A DNA stretch of 64,000 nucleotides from Desulfovibrio sp. G11 (GCF_900243745.1 NZ_LT984798.1:558001-622000); one strand, 5' to 3'; shown: positions 9,346-18,524, counted from the stretch's first letter. Notes: generated by a model not told the origin, from the letters alone. Made by a program: numbers and translations.

Positions 9346-10605
9346 CATTGCTGTCCGGCTAAGGGGTAACAAAAAAGTCCAAAATCTCAGCAGTATGTGG
9401 TATAAGAAGTTACCACAACAACTTGCCACACAAGGAGATTTTGGACTTGAGCCATCATACTACACTCTTCTCTCAACTGCTATCCCTGATACCGGGACAT
9501 GTTTTTGAAAAACTCGAACGCAAGCACAAAACTGGCCGCTCTTCACGCCAATTTGGATTCAAGGAGCAATTCACCGTCATGGCCTTTATCCAACTCGCTG
9601 CAAGGCGCTCTTTACGCGATGGGCTTCGCGCCTTGGAGGCGGCCAAGAGACGGCTGTATCACCTCGGCTTGAAATCAGTAGCGCGTTCCACGGTTGCCGA
9701 TGCCAACAATTCAAGGCCTGTGGAATTTTTCAAAGACCTGTTCGCTGAAATGTATGGCCTGTGCCATCTTCGTGCGCCTCGTCACAAATTCCGCTTCAAG
9801 TGCAAGCTGTACAGCATGGACGCCACCACCATCAGCCTATGCCTGTCCATCTTTCCCTGGGCGTCGTTCCGGCGGAACAAGGCTGGCGTGAAAGTAAATA
9901 CCGTGCTTGACCACGATGGCTACATTCCCGCTTTTCTCGATATCAACAATGCCAAAACCCACGAAAGCCGCATGGCCAAAAGTCTTTCATTGCCAAAGGG
10001 TTCCATCGTCACCTTCGATAAAGGCTATATCTGCTATTCCTGGTTTCGCATGTTGACCGCGAAGGGCATTTTCTTCGTAACCCGACTGAAGAGCAATGCT
10101 GCCTATAAGCTCGTTGATCGCCGCGCCGTAGACCGGAAAACCGGGGTCACGTCCGATCACATCATTGACGTGAGCAGCCGGGGAAAAACCACTCGTCTAC
10201 GCAGAATCGGCTATCGCGATGCGAAAACCGGCAAACGGTACGAATTTTTGACCAACCATTTCCGCCTGTCCGCCAAGACAATTGCTGATATCTATAAAGA
10301 ACGCTGGCAAATTGAAATATTCTTCCGCGAAGTCAAACAAAATCTGCATATTAAAAGCTTTGTCGGGCGCTCGGAGAATGCGGTGCACATCCAGATTTAT
10401 ACGGCCCTGACCGTGTATTTACTCCTGGCCTATCAGAAATTCCTGAGCAAGCTTGGGCTGTCGGTGCAACAACTCTTCGAGCTCATTTGCTTGAATCTGT
10501 TCGGCAAGGATTCTCTGGAAGAACTTCTGAATCCACGAAGACGAAAAACTATAAACACCTATAGTTATAGCCTGTTAGCTATGGGTGCTTAACCGGACAA
10601 CATTG
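9346..10605 (+). mobile_element. IS4-type insertion sequence, copy 1 (1,260 bp)
   Basis: The ends are inverted repeats CATTGCTGTCCGGCTAAG (left) and CAATGTTGTCCGGTTAAG (right, read inward), matching at 15 of 18 positions. The element contains one transposase gene and is bounded by the 9-bp direct repeat ATCTCAAAT. I found only one base that differs from copy 2 (A at 10535, G on the coding strand of copy 2, a silent change), so the copies are recent. The ends were fixed by comparing both copies with their target duplications. Confidence 0.92.
9447..10592 (+). CDS. IS4-family transposase
   Basis: A DDE transposase of ~381 residues that moves the element. An N-terminal DUF4372-like region starts SHHTTLFSQLLSLIPGHVF, followed by the DDE core: Asp in YSMDATTI, Asp in VTFDKGY, and the Y(2)R(3)E(6)K signature YKERWQIEIFFREVK. 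The start is taken as TTG 9447, nine bases after AAGGAG; an upstream TTG (9423) would add eight residues. The frame is intact, so the element may be active. Confidence 0.9.
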   Translation: MSHHTTLFSQLLSLIPGHVFEKLERKHKTGRSSRQFGFKEQFTVMAFIQLAARRSLRDGLRALEAAKRRLYHLGLKSVARSTVADANNSRPVEFFKDLFAEMYGLCHLRAPRHKFRFKCKLYSMDATTISLCLSIFPWASFRRNKAGVKVNTVLDHDGYIPAFLDINNAKTHESRMAKSLSLPKGSIVTFDKGYICYSWFRMLTAKGIFFVTRLKSNAAYKLVDRRAVDRKTGVTSDHIIDVSSRGKTTRLRRIGYRDAKTGKRYEFLTNHFRLSAKTIADIYKERWQIEIFFREVKQNLHIKSFVGRSENAVHIQIYTALTVYLLLAYQKFLSKLGLSVQQLFELICLNLFGKDSLEELLNPRRRKTINTYSYSLLAMGA

Positions 10606-10614
10606 ATCTCAAAT
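10606..10614. repeat. Target-site duplication, right of IS copy 1
   Basis: ATCTCAAAT, the partner of 9337-9345. Confidence 0.9.
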
Positions 10615-10660
10615 CACCTCACGCTTGCATAGTGCCCCTATTGAAAATGAAAGTCAAGTT
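10615..10660 (-). promoter_or_regulatory. Stranded ribosome site, Fur-like box and promoter of the Cys-rich gene
   Basis: Read on the minus strand, this segment holds a -35-like TTGACT, a 17-bp Fur-like box (TTGAAAATGAAAGTCAA at 10641-10657, ends TTGA...TCAA) and a GAGGTG ribosome site (10615-10620). The ribosome site would lie seven bases from the ATG at 9338 if the IS were absent. The match to classical Fur boxes is partial, so iron control is inferred from it and from the Feo-related product. Confidence 0.55.
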
Positions 10661-10958
10661 CGTAAAAAGCCGATTTTTATCTCGCTATGGCATAAACGCA
10701 CTTTGTACCCAATAGGTACGGATATTCAAGGATAAAGAAAAGCAGAAGCAGCTTCGAGCGCACTGCCGCCCGACCAAGGACGCACCAAATCCCTGCGCCG
10801 GAACAAAACCAGGCTCAGGCCGTAGTTTTTGCCAGCACTCACGGCCACAAACATGTGACGGCTGCGTAAGGGACCTCAACAGGCCAGCCTGTTGCGCCAG
10901 CAGCAAGCAGTCTCATGCGGTACGCAGGCTGCACCCCTGCCGCAACCGCATGAAACTC
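10661..10958. other. Intergenic, nothing recognised
   Basis: About 300 bases without a convincing gene or structure; short minus-strand frames here have no ribosome site and no family features. Confidence 0.4.
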
Positions 10959-11423
10959 TTACTTGTCTTCTTCAGCGGCCTGGGTACGGCACATTTCGCA
11001 CAGGCCGTACAGATTATGTACATGACCCCGCAGCCTGAAGCCGTATTTTTCGGCCATTTCACGCTGAAGTGTTTCAATGCGTGGATCGCAGATTTCCACG
11101 ATCTTGCCGCACTGCAGACAGACCAGATGGTCGTGGTGACTGTCGGGCCTGGCTACTTCATAACGGGTGATTCCGTCGCTGAAGTGAATTTCCATAGCCA
11201 TACCGGCGTCACAGAGCAGCTTGAGGGTACGGTATACTGTAGTTTGCCCGATACCCGGATCGCGCTGCAGGATGTGTTGATAAAACTCTTCAAGAGAGTG
11301 GTGGCCCGGCAGCTCAAAAAAGGCTTCGGCTATGATGCGCCGTTGCGATGTGGTGTTCAGGCCCTTGCGGTTCATGAACTCCAGAAAGTCCGCCAGGCAG
11401 GCGTTAAGCTGTGTTGCTGTCAT
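10959..11423 (-). CDS. Fur/PerR-family metalloregulator
   Basis: A 154-residue repressor with a winged helix (TSQRRIIAEAF...TTVYRTLKLL) and a C-terminal metal/dimer domain. Structural zinc Cys pairs are CLQC and CEMC, and the sensing-site region is RYE...HHDHLVC...GKIVE. It lies divergent from an AhpC peroxiredoxin, the classic target of the peroxide sensor PerR. However, the positions that are Asp in Bacillus PerR (RFD, GKIVD) are Glu here, as in Fur. Context says PerR, ligands say Fur, so I leave the symbol blank. Confidence 0.85.
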   Translation of the reverse strand: MTATQLNACLADFLEFMNRKGLNTTSQRRIIAEAFFELPGHHSLEEFYQHILQRDPGIGQTTVYRTLKLLCDAGMAMEIHFSDGITRYEVARPDSHHDHLVCLQCGKIVEICDPRIETLQREMAEKYGFRLRGHVHNLYGLCEMCRTQAAEEDK

Positions 11424-11724
11424 AATTGCCTACCCCCGGGAGCAATGTAAAATATTTTCCACGTTCATGCCAAGAAAAACAAAGCGCGAGTTTTTCGAGC
11501 CCGTTATGTTGAAATGTTCAGATAATGCATCCTTACTTGTGACGCACTTTCAAACAAAAAGCAATGAATTACAAGAACCTGTCACGGGCTTAAATCCCGG
11601 TAATCCCTACAGCGTGAAGGCCTTGCCCCTTTGCTTCCCGTTCGCTAGCCTGTATATAAGGTTTAAAATCAAAGAGTACAGCCATAGTTTTTTTCATTGG
11701 CTGCACTGGATTTTTACAACAGAC

Positions 11725-11753
11725 TTGACATTTTTATTAGGATTGAATACTGT
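11725..11753 (+). promoter_or_regulatory. ahpC sigma70-type promoter
   Basis: Perfect -35 TTGACA (11725-11730), 17-bp spacer, -10 TACTGT (11748-11753), about 70 bp before the ahpC start. The rest of the 397-bp gap between the regulator gene and ahpC shows nothing else clear. Confidence 0.8.
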
Positions 11754-11759
11754 TTTCAA
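11743..11759. promoter_or_regulatory. Putative Fur/PerR-type operator over the ahpC -10
   Basis: TTGAATACTGTTTTCAA is a 17-bp inverted repeat with half-sites TGAATAC/TGAAAAC in the 7-1-7 layout used by Fur-family repressors. It covers the -10 hexamer, so binding would block transcription. Confidence 0.6.
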
Positions 11760-11820
11760 ACAGAACGATTCCCAACCTTTTCCGGAGCCGTACGCGCGTT
11801 CCGCCTGCAAGGAAAATAAT

Positions 11821-12387
11821 ATGGCAAATCTGATCAATTCCAAGGTTGAACCCTTCAATGTGCAGGCATATCACCTGGGTGAGCTGAAAAATGTATGCGA
11901 CACAGACCTGCTGGGGCACTGGTCCATTTTCTTTTTCTACCCTGCCGACTTTACTTTTGTATGCCCCACAGAGCTTGAAGACCTGTCGGACACCTACGAA
12001 GACTTCAAAAAACTCAATTGCGAAATTTACTCTGTCTCTACAGACAGCGCCTTTGTGCATAAAGCCTGGGCCGATGCTTCCCCAAGCATAGCCAAAATCA
12101 GATACCCCATGCTGTCCGACAGTGCGGGCACCCTTTCACGCGCTTTTCATGTGCTGATTGAAGAGGCCGGTCAGGCCCTGCGCGGCAGCTTTATTGTAAA
12201 CCCCGAAGGCATCATCAAAGCTTACGAAGTGCACGACCTCGGCATCGGCCGCAATGCCGAAGAGCTGCTGCGCAAGCTTGAAGCAGCCCAGTTTGTGGCC
12301 CAGCACGGCGATCAGGTATGCCCCGCCCGCTGGAAGCCCGGCAAGTCCACCCTTAAGCCCGGCCTTGACCTGGTGGGCAAGCTGTAG
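11821..12387 (+). CDS. ahpC: AhpC-type 2-Cys peroxiredoxin
   Basis: Reduces hydrogen peroxide, organic peroxides and peroxynitrite. The 188-residue protein has the peroxidatic Cys in FYPADFTFVCPTE and the resolving Cys in GDQVCPARW near the C-terminus. ATG 11821 follows AAGGAAAA; the long open frame upstream is non-coding leader. No ahpF reductase gene is adjacent, so electrons must come from another system. It is expressed from a near-consensus promoter overlapped by a putative operator, divergent from the Fur/PerR gene. Both genes sit between two IS copies. Confidence 0.93.
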   Translation: MANLINSKVEPFNVQAYHLGELKNVCDTDLLGHWSIFFFYPADFTFVCPTELEDLSDTYEDFKKLNCEIYSVSTDSAFVHKAWADASPSIAKIRYPMLSDSAGTLSRAFHVLIEEAGQALRGSFIVNPEGIIKAYEVHDLGIGRNAEELLRKLEAAQFVAQHGDQVCPARWKPGKSTLKPGLDLVGKL

Positions 12388-12441
12388 CCTGTATTTCTCA
12401 GTCCCATAGCCTCACCCCTCCTCTGGCACTATCCCCAAACC

Positions 12442-12474
12442 GGAACCACCCGCTTACGCGGGTGGTTCCTTTAT
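12442..12474 (+). terminator. Rho-independent terminator after ahpC
   Basis: 12-bp perfect stem GGAACCACCCGC TTAC GCGGGTGGTTCC followed by TTTATAT. Confidence 0.88.
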
Positions 12475-12502
12475 ATCCATCATCGTTATCTGGTCAGAAC
12501 AT

Positions 12503-12511
12503 ATTTTCAAC
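12503..12511. repeat. Target-site duplication, left of IS copy 2
   Basis: ATTTTCAAC, identical to 13772-13780. Confidence 0.9.
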
Positions 12512-13771
12512 CAATGTTGTCCGGTTAAGCACCCATAGCTAACAGGCTATAACTATAGGTGTTTATAGTTTTTCGTCTTCGCGGATTCAGAAGTTCTTCC
12601 AGAGAATCCTTGCCGAACAGATTCAAGCAAATGAGCTCGAAGAGTTGTTGCACCGACAGCCCAAGCTTGCTCAGGAATTTCTGATAGGCCAGGAGTAAAT
12701 ACACGGTCAGGGCCGTATAAATCTGGATGTGCACCGCATTCTCCGAGCGCCCGACAAAGCTTTTAATATGCAGATTTTGTTTGACTTCGCGGAAGAATAT
12801 TTCAATTTGCCAGCGTTCTTTATAGATATCAGCAATTGTCTTGGCGGACAGGCGGAAATGGTTGGTCAAAAATTCGTACCGTTTGCCGGTTTTCGCATCG
12901 CGATAGCCGATTCTGCGTAGACGAGTGGTTTTTCCCCGGCTGCTCACGTCAATGATGTGATCGGACGTGACCCCGGTTTTCCGGTCTACGGCGCGGCGAT
13001 CAACGAGCTTATAGGCAGCATTGCTCTTCAGTCGGGTTACGAAGAAAATGCCCTTCGCGGTCAACATGCGAAACCAGGAATAGCAGATATAGCCTTTATC
13101 GAAGGTGACGATGGAACCCTTTGGCAATGAAAGACTTTTGGCCATGCGGCTTTCGTGGGTTTTGGCATTGTTGATATCGAGAAAAGCGGGAATGTAGCCA
13201 TCGTGGTCAAGCACGGTATTTACTTTCACGCCAGCCTTGTTCCGCCGGAACGACGCCCAGGGAAAGATGGACAGGCATAGGCTGATGGTGGTGGCGTCCA
13301 TGCTGTACAGCTTGCACTTGAAGCGGAATTTGTGACGAGGCGCACGAAGATGGCACAGGCCATACATTTCAGCGAACAGGTCTTTGAAAAATTCCACAGG
13401 CCTTGAATTGTTGGCATCGGCAACCGTGGAACGCGCTACTGATTTCAAGCCGAGGTGATACAGCCGTCTCTTGGCCGCCTCCAAGGCGCGAAGCCCATCG
13501 CGTAAAGAGCGCCTTGCAGCGAGTTGGATAAAGGCCATGACGGTGAATTGCTCCTTGAATCCAAATTGGCGTGAAGAGCGGCCAGTTTTGTGCTTGCGTT
13601 CGAGTTTTTCAAAAACATGTCCCGGTATCAGGGATAGCAGTTGAGAGAAGAGTGTAGTATGATGGCTCAAGTCCAAAATCTCCTTGTGTGGCAAGTTGTT
13701 GTGGTAACTTCTTATACCACATACTGCTGAGATTTTGGACTTTTTTGTTACCCCTTAGCCGGACAGCAATG
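12512..13771 (-). mobile_element. IS4-type insertion sequence, copy 2 (1,260 bp, inverted)
   Basis: The same element as 9346-10605 in the opposite orientation, with the same 18-bp imperfect terminal inverted repeats. It has its own 9-bp target duplication (ATTTTCAAC), different from that of copy 1, so it arrived by a separate insertion. Confidence 0.92.
12525..13670 (-). CDS. IS4-family transposase (copy 2)
   Basis: Identical in protein sequence to the transposase at 9447-10592, with DDE residues in YSMDATTI, VTFDKGY and the YKERWQIEIFFREVK signature. The start is the equivalent TTG nine bases after AAGGAG. The gene is complete. It faces copy 1, so both transposases read toward the regulator/ahpC pair. 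Confidence 0.9.
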   Translation of the reverse strand: MSHHTTLFSQLLSLIPGHVFEKLERKHKTGRSSRQFGFKEQFTVMAFIQLAARRSLRDGLRALEAAKRRLYHLGLKSVARSTVADANNSRPVEFFKDLFAEMYGLCHLRAPRHKFRFKCKLYSMDATTISLCLSIFPWASFRRNKAGVKVNTVLDHDGYIPAFLDINNAKTHESRMAKSLSLPKGSIVTFDKGYICYSWFRMLTAKGIFFVTRLKSNAAYKLVDRRAVDRKTGVTSDHIIDVSSRGKTTRLRRIGYRDAKTGKRYEFLTNHFRLSAKTIADIYKERWQIEIFFREVKQNLHIKSFVGRSENAVHIQIYTALTVYLLLAYQKFLSKLGLSVQQLFELICLNLFGKDSLEELLNPRRRKTINTYSYSLLAMGA

Positions 13772-13780
13772 ATTTTCAAC
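13772..13780. repeat. Target-site duplication, right of IS copy 2
   Basis: ATTTTCAAC, the partner of 12503-12511. Confidence 0.9.
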
Positions 13781-13795
13781 ACACGTATGTGTTGC

Positions 13796-13870
13796 CAGGG
13801 ACAAGGAGAGGCCTTTTTTACGCCGGAATCGGCCCATATGGGACGCGTACCGGTGTAAAAAATGTCCCTG
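13796..13870. repeat. Inverted repeat element beside IS copy 2
   Basis: Two nested pairs: CAGGGACA (13796-13803) with TGTCCCTG (13863-13870), and TTTTTTAC (13814-13821) with GTAAAAAA (13855-13862), plus CCGG on both inner flanks. No coding potential. It could be a fold in a transcript, a terminator, or the remnant of a small mobile element. Confidence 0.5.
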
Positions 13871-14004
13871 TGATATTGCCCCCAAATATTTCCACTCCCT
13901 GATCTTTGCAGTACCGGATTTTCACGGAGCAGCACCCGGCATCTACGCACACGGCTGCCTGCATCACGCGCCGTGCAATCCTGACTGTACGGTGCGCTGT
14001 GCGC

Positions 14005-16965
14005 TCAGCTTTTGCGCCGCTTTATCCTGTCCAGCCGTTCCTGCATAAGAAAACGCCCGGTGACGGACTGGGGGTCAGCCACGATGGCCTCGGGGGTACC
14101 TGCGGAAACAATCAGCCCGCCGTTTTCTCCACCGCCCGGTCCCATATCAAGAACATGGTCCGAAGCCAGAATCATGTCGGTATTATGCTCGATGACCACC
14201 ACACTGGCTCCCTTGTCCACCAGAGCGTGCAGCACCTTGATGAGCTTGCCCACTTCGTGCATGTGCAGGCCCGTGGTCGGTTCGTCCAGGATGTACATGG
14301 TTCCGGGCAGGGAACGCTTGCCCAGTTCGCGCGAGATCTTGATGCGCTGGGCCTCGCCCCCGGAAAGTGTGGTGGCGGGCTGCCCGAGCCGCAGGTATTC
14401 CAGCCCCACTTCTTCCAGCACTGCCAGGCGACGCTCCAGCGCGGGATAGTTTTCAAACAGTTCCCTGGCCTGCCGCACGGTAAGGTTGAGTACCTCAGCG
14501 ATATTCAGGCCCTTGTAGCGCACCTCAAGGGTTTCGTGATTATAGCGCTTGCCCTTACACACGTCACAGGTAACGTAAACGTCAGGCAAAAAGTGCATTT
14601 CCACCCGTATCTGCCCATCGCCGCCGCAGGCTTCGCAACGCCCGCCGCGCACGTTAAAGCTGAAACGCCCCGGCTTGTAGCCGCGTTTGCGGGCGTCCTG
14701 CGTCATGGAAAAAATATTGCGTATTTCGTCAAATATTTTTGTATAGGTGGCCGGGTTCGAGCGCGGGGTACGTCCGATGGGCGTCTGGTCGATCGCCACG
14801 ATTCGCTCCACAGGGGCAGCCCCGCCCTCATATGCCAGGCCGCCGATGGTGCCGGGCTGGTCCACGCGCAGGCCCAGGTTCAGGGCCAGATGCTTGTAGA
14901 GTGTATCAACCACCAGCGAGCTTTTTCCCGAGCCGGAAACGCCCGTCACGCAGGTCAGTACGCCAAGGGGAATGCGGCATTCCACATTGCGCAGGTTGTT
15001 GGTGGTCACGTTGTGCAGCACCAGCTCGCCCTGCGGCTCACGCCGGGCATCGGGCAGAGCGATGGTGTCGTCGCCACGCAGATAGCGGGCCGTCAGCGTA
15101 TCTGCCTGAGAAAGCAGATCGTCCACCTTGCCCTGAAACATGATGTCCCCGCCGTGCGCACCGGAACCGGGACCAAGCTCGATAACCGTATCAGCCTCGC
15201 AGATGGTGGCCTCGTCATGCTCCACCACCAGCACCGTATTGCCACGTGCCTGAAGCGAGCGCAGCGTACCCAGCAGCCGCTCATTGTCGCGCGGATGCAG
15301 ACCGATGGACGGCTCGTCCAGCACATAGGTCACCCCTACAAGGCCGGAGCCGAGCTGGCTTGCCAGCCGGATGCGCTGCGCCTCGCCACCGGAAAGGGTG
15401 GACATGGAGCGCCCCAGCGAAAGATATTCCAGCCCCACGCTGCGCATGAAGGACAAACGGTGGGTCAGCTCTTTCATGAGCGGCTCGGCAATAACCACAT
15501 GGCGCCCCGTGAACGTGCGCCTGTCCAGCCATTCCAGGGCGCGCTCCACCGAAAGATTGCAAAAATCCGCAATATTCAGATCGTCCACACGCACCGAAAG
15601 CGCGTTGACATTGAGCCGCGCGCCCTTGCAGTCCGGACAGTCCATGGTCTGGCGGTAGCGTGAAAGCGCTTCGCGCCAGGCATCGCCGTACTGCATACCG
15701 CTTTCCAGCAGGGGAATCACGCCGGGCCAGCGTTTTGCAGTTACGCTTACATCTCCGGCACTTCTGGCCTCGGTAAAATGCTCGCTCTGGTAGTCGCCGC
15801 CGGCCCCCAGGGCCACATTGCCGCCCATCCAGTTACGGCGCAGGCCCTGAGAAGAACGCGCAGGTCTGCCGTGTTCGTCCTCGCCATAAAAAAGTGCAGC
15901 CAGGGCGTCTTCAGAAAATTCTTCCAGCGGTGTGGACAGGCTGAACCTGAAACGCTTGCCCAGCGCCTTGAGCGCCTCTTCATAACGGCTGAACATCTTG
16001 CCCGTGGCCCAAGGCAGAAGCACTCCCGTGTTCAGCGAAAGCCCCATATTGGGTGCGACCAGGCGCGGCTCGAAATAGTCCACCCCGCCAAGTCCCACGC
16101 AGCGTGGGCAGGCTCCTTGGGGGCCGTTGAAAGAAAAGAGCTGGGGGCTGGGCGCTGGCAGGGAAATGCGGCAGTGCGTGCACACAGATGAGGTGGAGTG
16201 CACGGTGTCGGCCTCTTCACCGGCGGCAGCCCTGTCGGGCAGGTGGATTACAAGCCGCCCTTCGCCGTAGCGCAGGGCCAGCTCCACCGAGTCGGCCAGA
16301 CGCCCGCGCAGGCCCTCTTTATTGACCAGACGGTCCACCACAAGGTCAATGCTGTGTTTTTTGTTTTTATCGAGAGCGGGCACGTCATCCAGCGTGTGAA
16401 AGGCCCCATTGACGCGCACACGGGCAAAGCCTTCAGCCTTGAGTTTTTTAAACTTGTCCTGATGCGTACCTTTCTGCAGTTCCACAAGAGGGGCCAGCAC
16501 CATAAATTTTGTACCCTGGGGCAGGGCAAGAATATCAGCGATGATTTCATCAGCAGCGCGGGCTTCGATGGGCCGGCCGCACTGGGGGCAGTACATACGC
16601 CCCAGCCGGGCGAAAAAAACGCGCAGAAAGTCGTAAATTTCCGTCACCGTACCCACGGTAGAGCGCGGATTGCGCGAAACGCTCTGCTGCTCAAGAGAAA
16701 TGGCGGGTGAAAGCCCTTCTATTTTTTCCACATCGGGCTTGTCCATCTGGGGCAGAAACTGACGGGCGTAGGCCGATAAGGACTCCACATAGCGGCGCTG
16801 CCCCTCGGCGTACACGATGTCAAAGGCCAGAGTGGACTTTCCCGAGCCTGAAGGCCCGCAAATGACCACCAGCTCATCCCGCGGGATGTCCAGGCTGATG
16901 TTTTTAAGGTTGTGCTGACGGGCCTTTTCGATATGTATGCAGGACTTGTTGGTGCTGGTGTTCAT
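14005..16965 (-). CDS. uvrA: Excinuclease ABC subunit A
   Basis: The damage-recognition ATPase of nucleotide excision repair, working with UvrB and UvrC (uvrC is at 38064). The 986 aa protein has two ABC modules: Walker [10 protein letters not shown] near residue 37 and GVSGSGKSS in the second half, each with an LSGGEAQRI(R/K) signature and a LDEP Walker B. Zinc-binding Cys sets are visible (CTHC...[12 protein letters not shown]...CDVCKGKR). ATG 16965 gives a normal N-terminus ([14 protein letters not shown]); a TTG 36 bases upstream is an alternative. Neither start has a strong ribosome site. Confidence 0.95.
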   Translation of the reverse strand: MNTSTNKSCIHIEKARQHNLKNISLDIPRDELVVICGPSGSGKSTLAFDIVYAEGQRRYVESLSAYARQFLPQMDKPDVEKIEGLSPAISLEQQSVSRNPRSTVGTVTEIYDFLRVFFARLGRMYCPQCGRPIEARAADEIIADILALPQGTKFMVLAPLVELQKGTHQDKFKKLKAEGFARVRVNGAFHTLDDVPALDKNKKHSIDLVVDRLVNKEGLRGRLADSVELALRYGEGRLVIHLPDRAAAGEEADTVHSTSSVCTHCRISLPAPSPQLFSFNGPQGACPRCVGLGGVDYFEPRLVAPNMGLSLNTGVLLPWATGKMFSRYEEALKALGKRFRFSLSTPLEEFSEDALAALFYGEDEHGRPARSSQGLRRNWMGGNVALGAGGDYQSEHFTEARSAGDVSVTAKRWPGVIPLLESGMQYGDAWREALSRYRQTMDCPDCKGARLNVNALSVRVDDLNIADFCNLSVERALEWLDRRTFTGRHVVIAEPLMKELTHRLSFMRSVGLEYLSLGRSMSTLSGGEAQRIRLASQLGSGLVGVTYVLDEPSIGLHPRDNERLLGTLRSLQARGNTVLVVEHDEATICEADTVIELGPGSGAHGGDIMFQGKVDDLLSQADTLTARYLRGDDTIALPDARREPQGELVLHNVTTNNLRNVECRIPLGVLTCVTGVSGSGKSSLVVDTLYKHLALNLGLRVDQPGTIGGLAYEGGAAPVERIVAIDQTPIGRTPRSNPATYTKIFDEIRNIFSMTQDARKRGYKPGRFSFNVRGGRCEACGGDGQIRVEMHFLPDVYVTCDVCKGKRYNHETLEVRYKGLNIAEVLNLTVRQARELFENYPALERRLAVLEEVGLEYLRLGQPATTLSGGEAQRIKISRELGKRSLPGTMYILDEPTTGLHMHEVGKLIKVLHALVDKGASVVVIEHNTDMILASDHVLDMGPGGGENGGLIVSAGTPEAIVADPQSVTGRFLMQERLDRIKRRKS

Positions 16966-17181
16966 GCGGGCATATGTAAGCGCGGCAGGGCCGCTTGGCA
17001 AGATGGTGATGCCGCGCCCATACGCGACTAACAGGAATGAATGTAATTAATAGCCTGTTTTCATTACTAAATCAATATGAAAGAACTTATTTGTCCCTGC
17101 GTGGACAAACAATGGCAAACACGGTATAAAAATTTTTACGAACCGCAAGTCCATCAAACTGTCTTGCGGAGGGAGTATGCT

Positions 17182-17817
17182 ATGTTTCGCCAGCGCTCAC
17201 GCACTGTTTTTCTTGTTCTGGCCCTCGCCCTGACAACCACCCTGACACCCCACTGTGCCGCGGCTGCCGTCGGGCATGAGCGCAGCGCCAGAGAAGTTTT
17301 TGCCGCCCTGCCCGAAAGTATTTTTGAAAATACCCCTGAAGGCCTCGGCTCTGTCGAAAAGCAGAAACTGCTCGTCAACGGGCAGGCCGATTTTTGGGAA
17401 GTGGCCGGAGAAACCGAGGATATCATGGTTTTTGCCACCCTTCCTTTTCATGATGTGGCCGTAGCCCTGCGCCTTTTCCGGCATAACGGCAGCGACGCCG
17501 TGGATGCGGCCGTCGGCACGCTGGGCGGCCCCGTATGCACGGTAGAATTATGGCGCATGGACGCCTCTGGCCGCCTTGTGCCTGTGGACACACCACCAGA
17601 GCCGCCTGTGGAAGAATTTTTGGGCAAGGACCAGAAACTGCCGCCGGACGTTCAGGCCACCGTCATGATCTGCCTTGGCCTTGGCGGCCTGCGGGCGCAG
17701 CCCCTGTTCTGGACAAGCACAGGCATGGCCCATGTGCCGGTAGCCAACGATATCGGCTATCAGTGGAACGGCAAAAACTTTGAAAAGCATGTGCAGCCGC
17801 ATAGTGAAATGCAGTAA
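17182..17817 (+). CDS. Hypothetical exported protein
   Basis: A 211-residue protein I do not recognise. It starts with a clear signal peptide (MFRQRSRTVFLVLALALTTT..., cleavage likely after AAAA) and otherwise looks like a soluble periplasmic domain with no membrane segment and few Cys. ATG 17182 is preceded by GGAGGGAG. It is monocistronic between divergent uvrA and a convergent MarR gene. No function is proposed. Confidence 0.7.
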   Translation: MFRQRSRTVFLVLALALTTTLTPHCAAAAVGHERSAREVFAALPESIFENTPEGLGSVEKQKLLVNGQADFWEVAGETEDIMVFATLPFHDVAVALRLFRHNGSDAVDAAVGTLGGPVCTVELWRMDASGRLVPVDTPPEPPVEEFLGKDQKLPPDVQATVMICLGLGGLRAQPLFWTSTGMAHVPVANDIGYQWNGKNFEKHVQPHSEMQ

Positions 17818-17868
17818 CAGGGCATTTCGGGCGATCCGCCACTAACCGCAAACGCCGCAATCCATCAG

Positions 17869-17898
17869 GTCCCTCCCCCCGGAGGGACTATTTTTTTT
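17869..17898. terminator. Rho-independent terminator
   Basis: Stem GTCCCTCC/GGAGGGAC followed by TATTTTTTTT; it ends the exported-protein gene, and its 3' arm touches the end of the MarR gene. Confidence 0.85.
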
Positions 17899-18412
17899 CA
17901 CCCGCCAGCAGGGCCGTGGCATTGATGCGCACCTGCCTGTTTGCTTCGCCCAGGGCCTCTGCCGTGCGGGCCAGCATGCGGGCAAAGCGCTCCAGCTCTT
18001 CTTCCGGGCTGGCCTTGAGGCGCTCCCATAAAAGATCTTCTGCCAGATTGTGCAGTGTGCGGTGCATGTCCGCAGCCCGCCGCCCCTTGTCCGTCAGCTC
18101 GTACAACAGGCTTTTCTTATCGCCGGGGAGCCTGCGCGGTTGAACAAAGCCCCCCACCTGCAATCTGGCCGCCATTTTTGAAATACCGCCCCGCGTCATC
18201 CCCAGTTTTCTGGCTGCGGCGACACCGTTGACCGGCTCATCGCCTGCAATAAGGGCCAGAAAGTGCATTTCTGTCAAAATCAGCCCGCCAAGCTCCACCT
18301 GCGCAAGATTGTTGCCGGCCTTGTCAAACAGCCCGTTCACTTCTTCCATCCTCTGGGAAAGATGCACAAGACCGTTGATAACTCTCTGCCTTAACTGTTC
18401 TTTTTCAGACAT
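17888..18412 (-). CDS. MarR-family transcriptional regulator
   Basis: A 174-residue winged-helix repressor. The DNA-binding region runs through EPVNGVAAARKLGMTRGGISKMAARLQVGGFVQPRRLPGDKKSLLYELTDKG, with the wing at the D-K-K-S segment. ATG 18412 is preceded by GAGAGG. It is divergent from a cyclase-family gene with two related palindromes between them, so it very likely controls that gene and itself. The ligand is unknown. Confidence 0.85.
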   Translation of the reverse strand: MSEKEQLRQRVINGLVHLSQRMEEVNGLFDKAGNNLAQVELGGLILTEMHFLALIAGDEPVNGVAAARKLGMTRGGISKMAARLQVGGFVQPRRLPGDKKSLLYELTDKGRRAADMHRTLHNLAEDLLWERLKASPEEELERFARMLARTAEALGEANRQVRINATALLAGEKK

Positions 18413-18454
18413 ATCCTCTCCCTGTGCTTGCTTGGGCAACAGTGTAACATCTTT

Positions 18455-18472
18455 TTGTTGACCAGGAAGCAA
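18455..18472. promoter_or_regulatory. Second, degenerate MarR-type operator
   Basis: TTGTTGACCAGGAAGCAA matches the perfect palindrome at 18485 in 14 of 18 positions and lies exactly 30 bp (about three helical turns) from it, on the regulator's side. Confidence 0.5.
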
Positions 18473-18484
18473 AATATGCCTACA

Positions 18485-18502
18485 TTGTTTCCCGGGAAAC
18501 AA
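18485..18502. promoter_or_regulatory. Perfect palindromic operator, probably for the MarR protein
   Basis: TTGTTTCCCGGGAAACAA is an exact 18-bp palindrome in the 112-bp gap between the MarR gene and the cyclase gene, 23 bp before the cyclase ATG. Confidence 0.7.
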
Positions 18503-18524
18503 ATATGCAGTAAAAGGAGAAACA

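Noticed and set aside
10606..12511. Inversion of the segment between the IS copies
   Set aside because: An inversion would have scrambled the target duplications between copies; both pairs are intact in place.
9346..13771. A true composite transposon that moved as one unit
   Set aside because: Each IS copy has its own matching 9-bp duplication, showing separate insertions; a composite move would leave one duplication only at the outer ends.
13906..15663. 585-residue plus-strand frame opposite uvrA
   Set aside because: Lies wholly against well-supported uvrA motifs; composition is a mirror of that gene.
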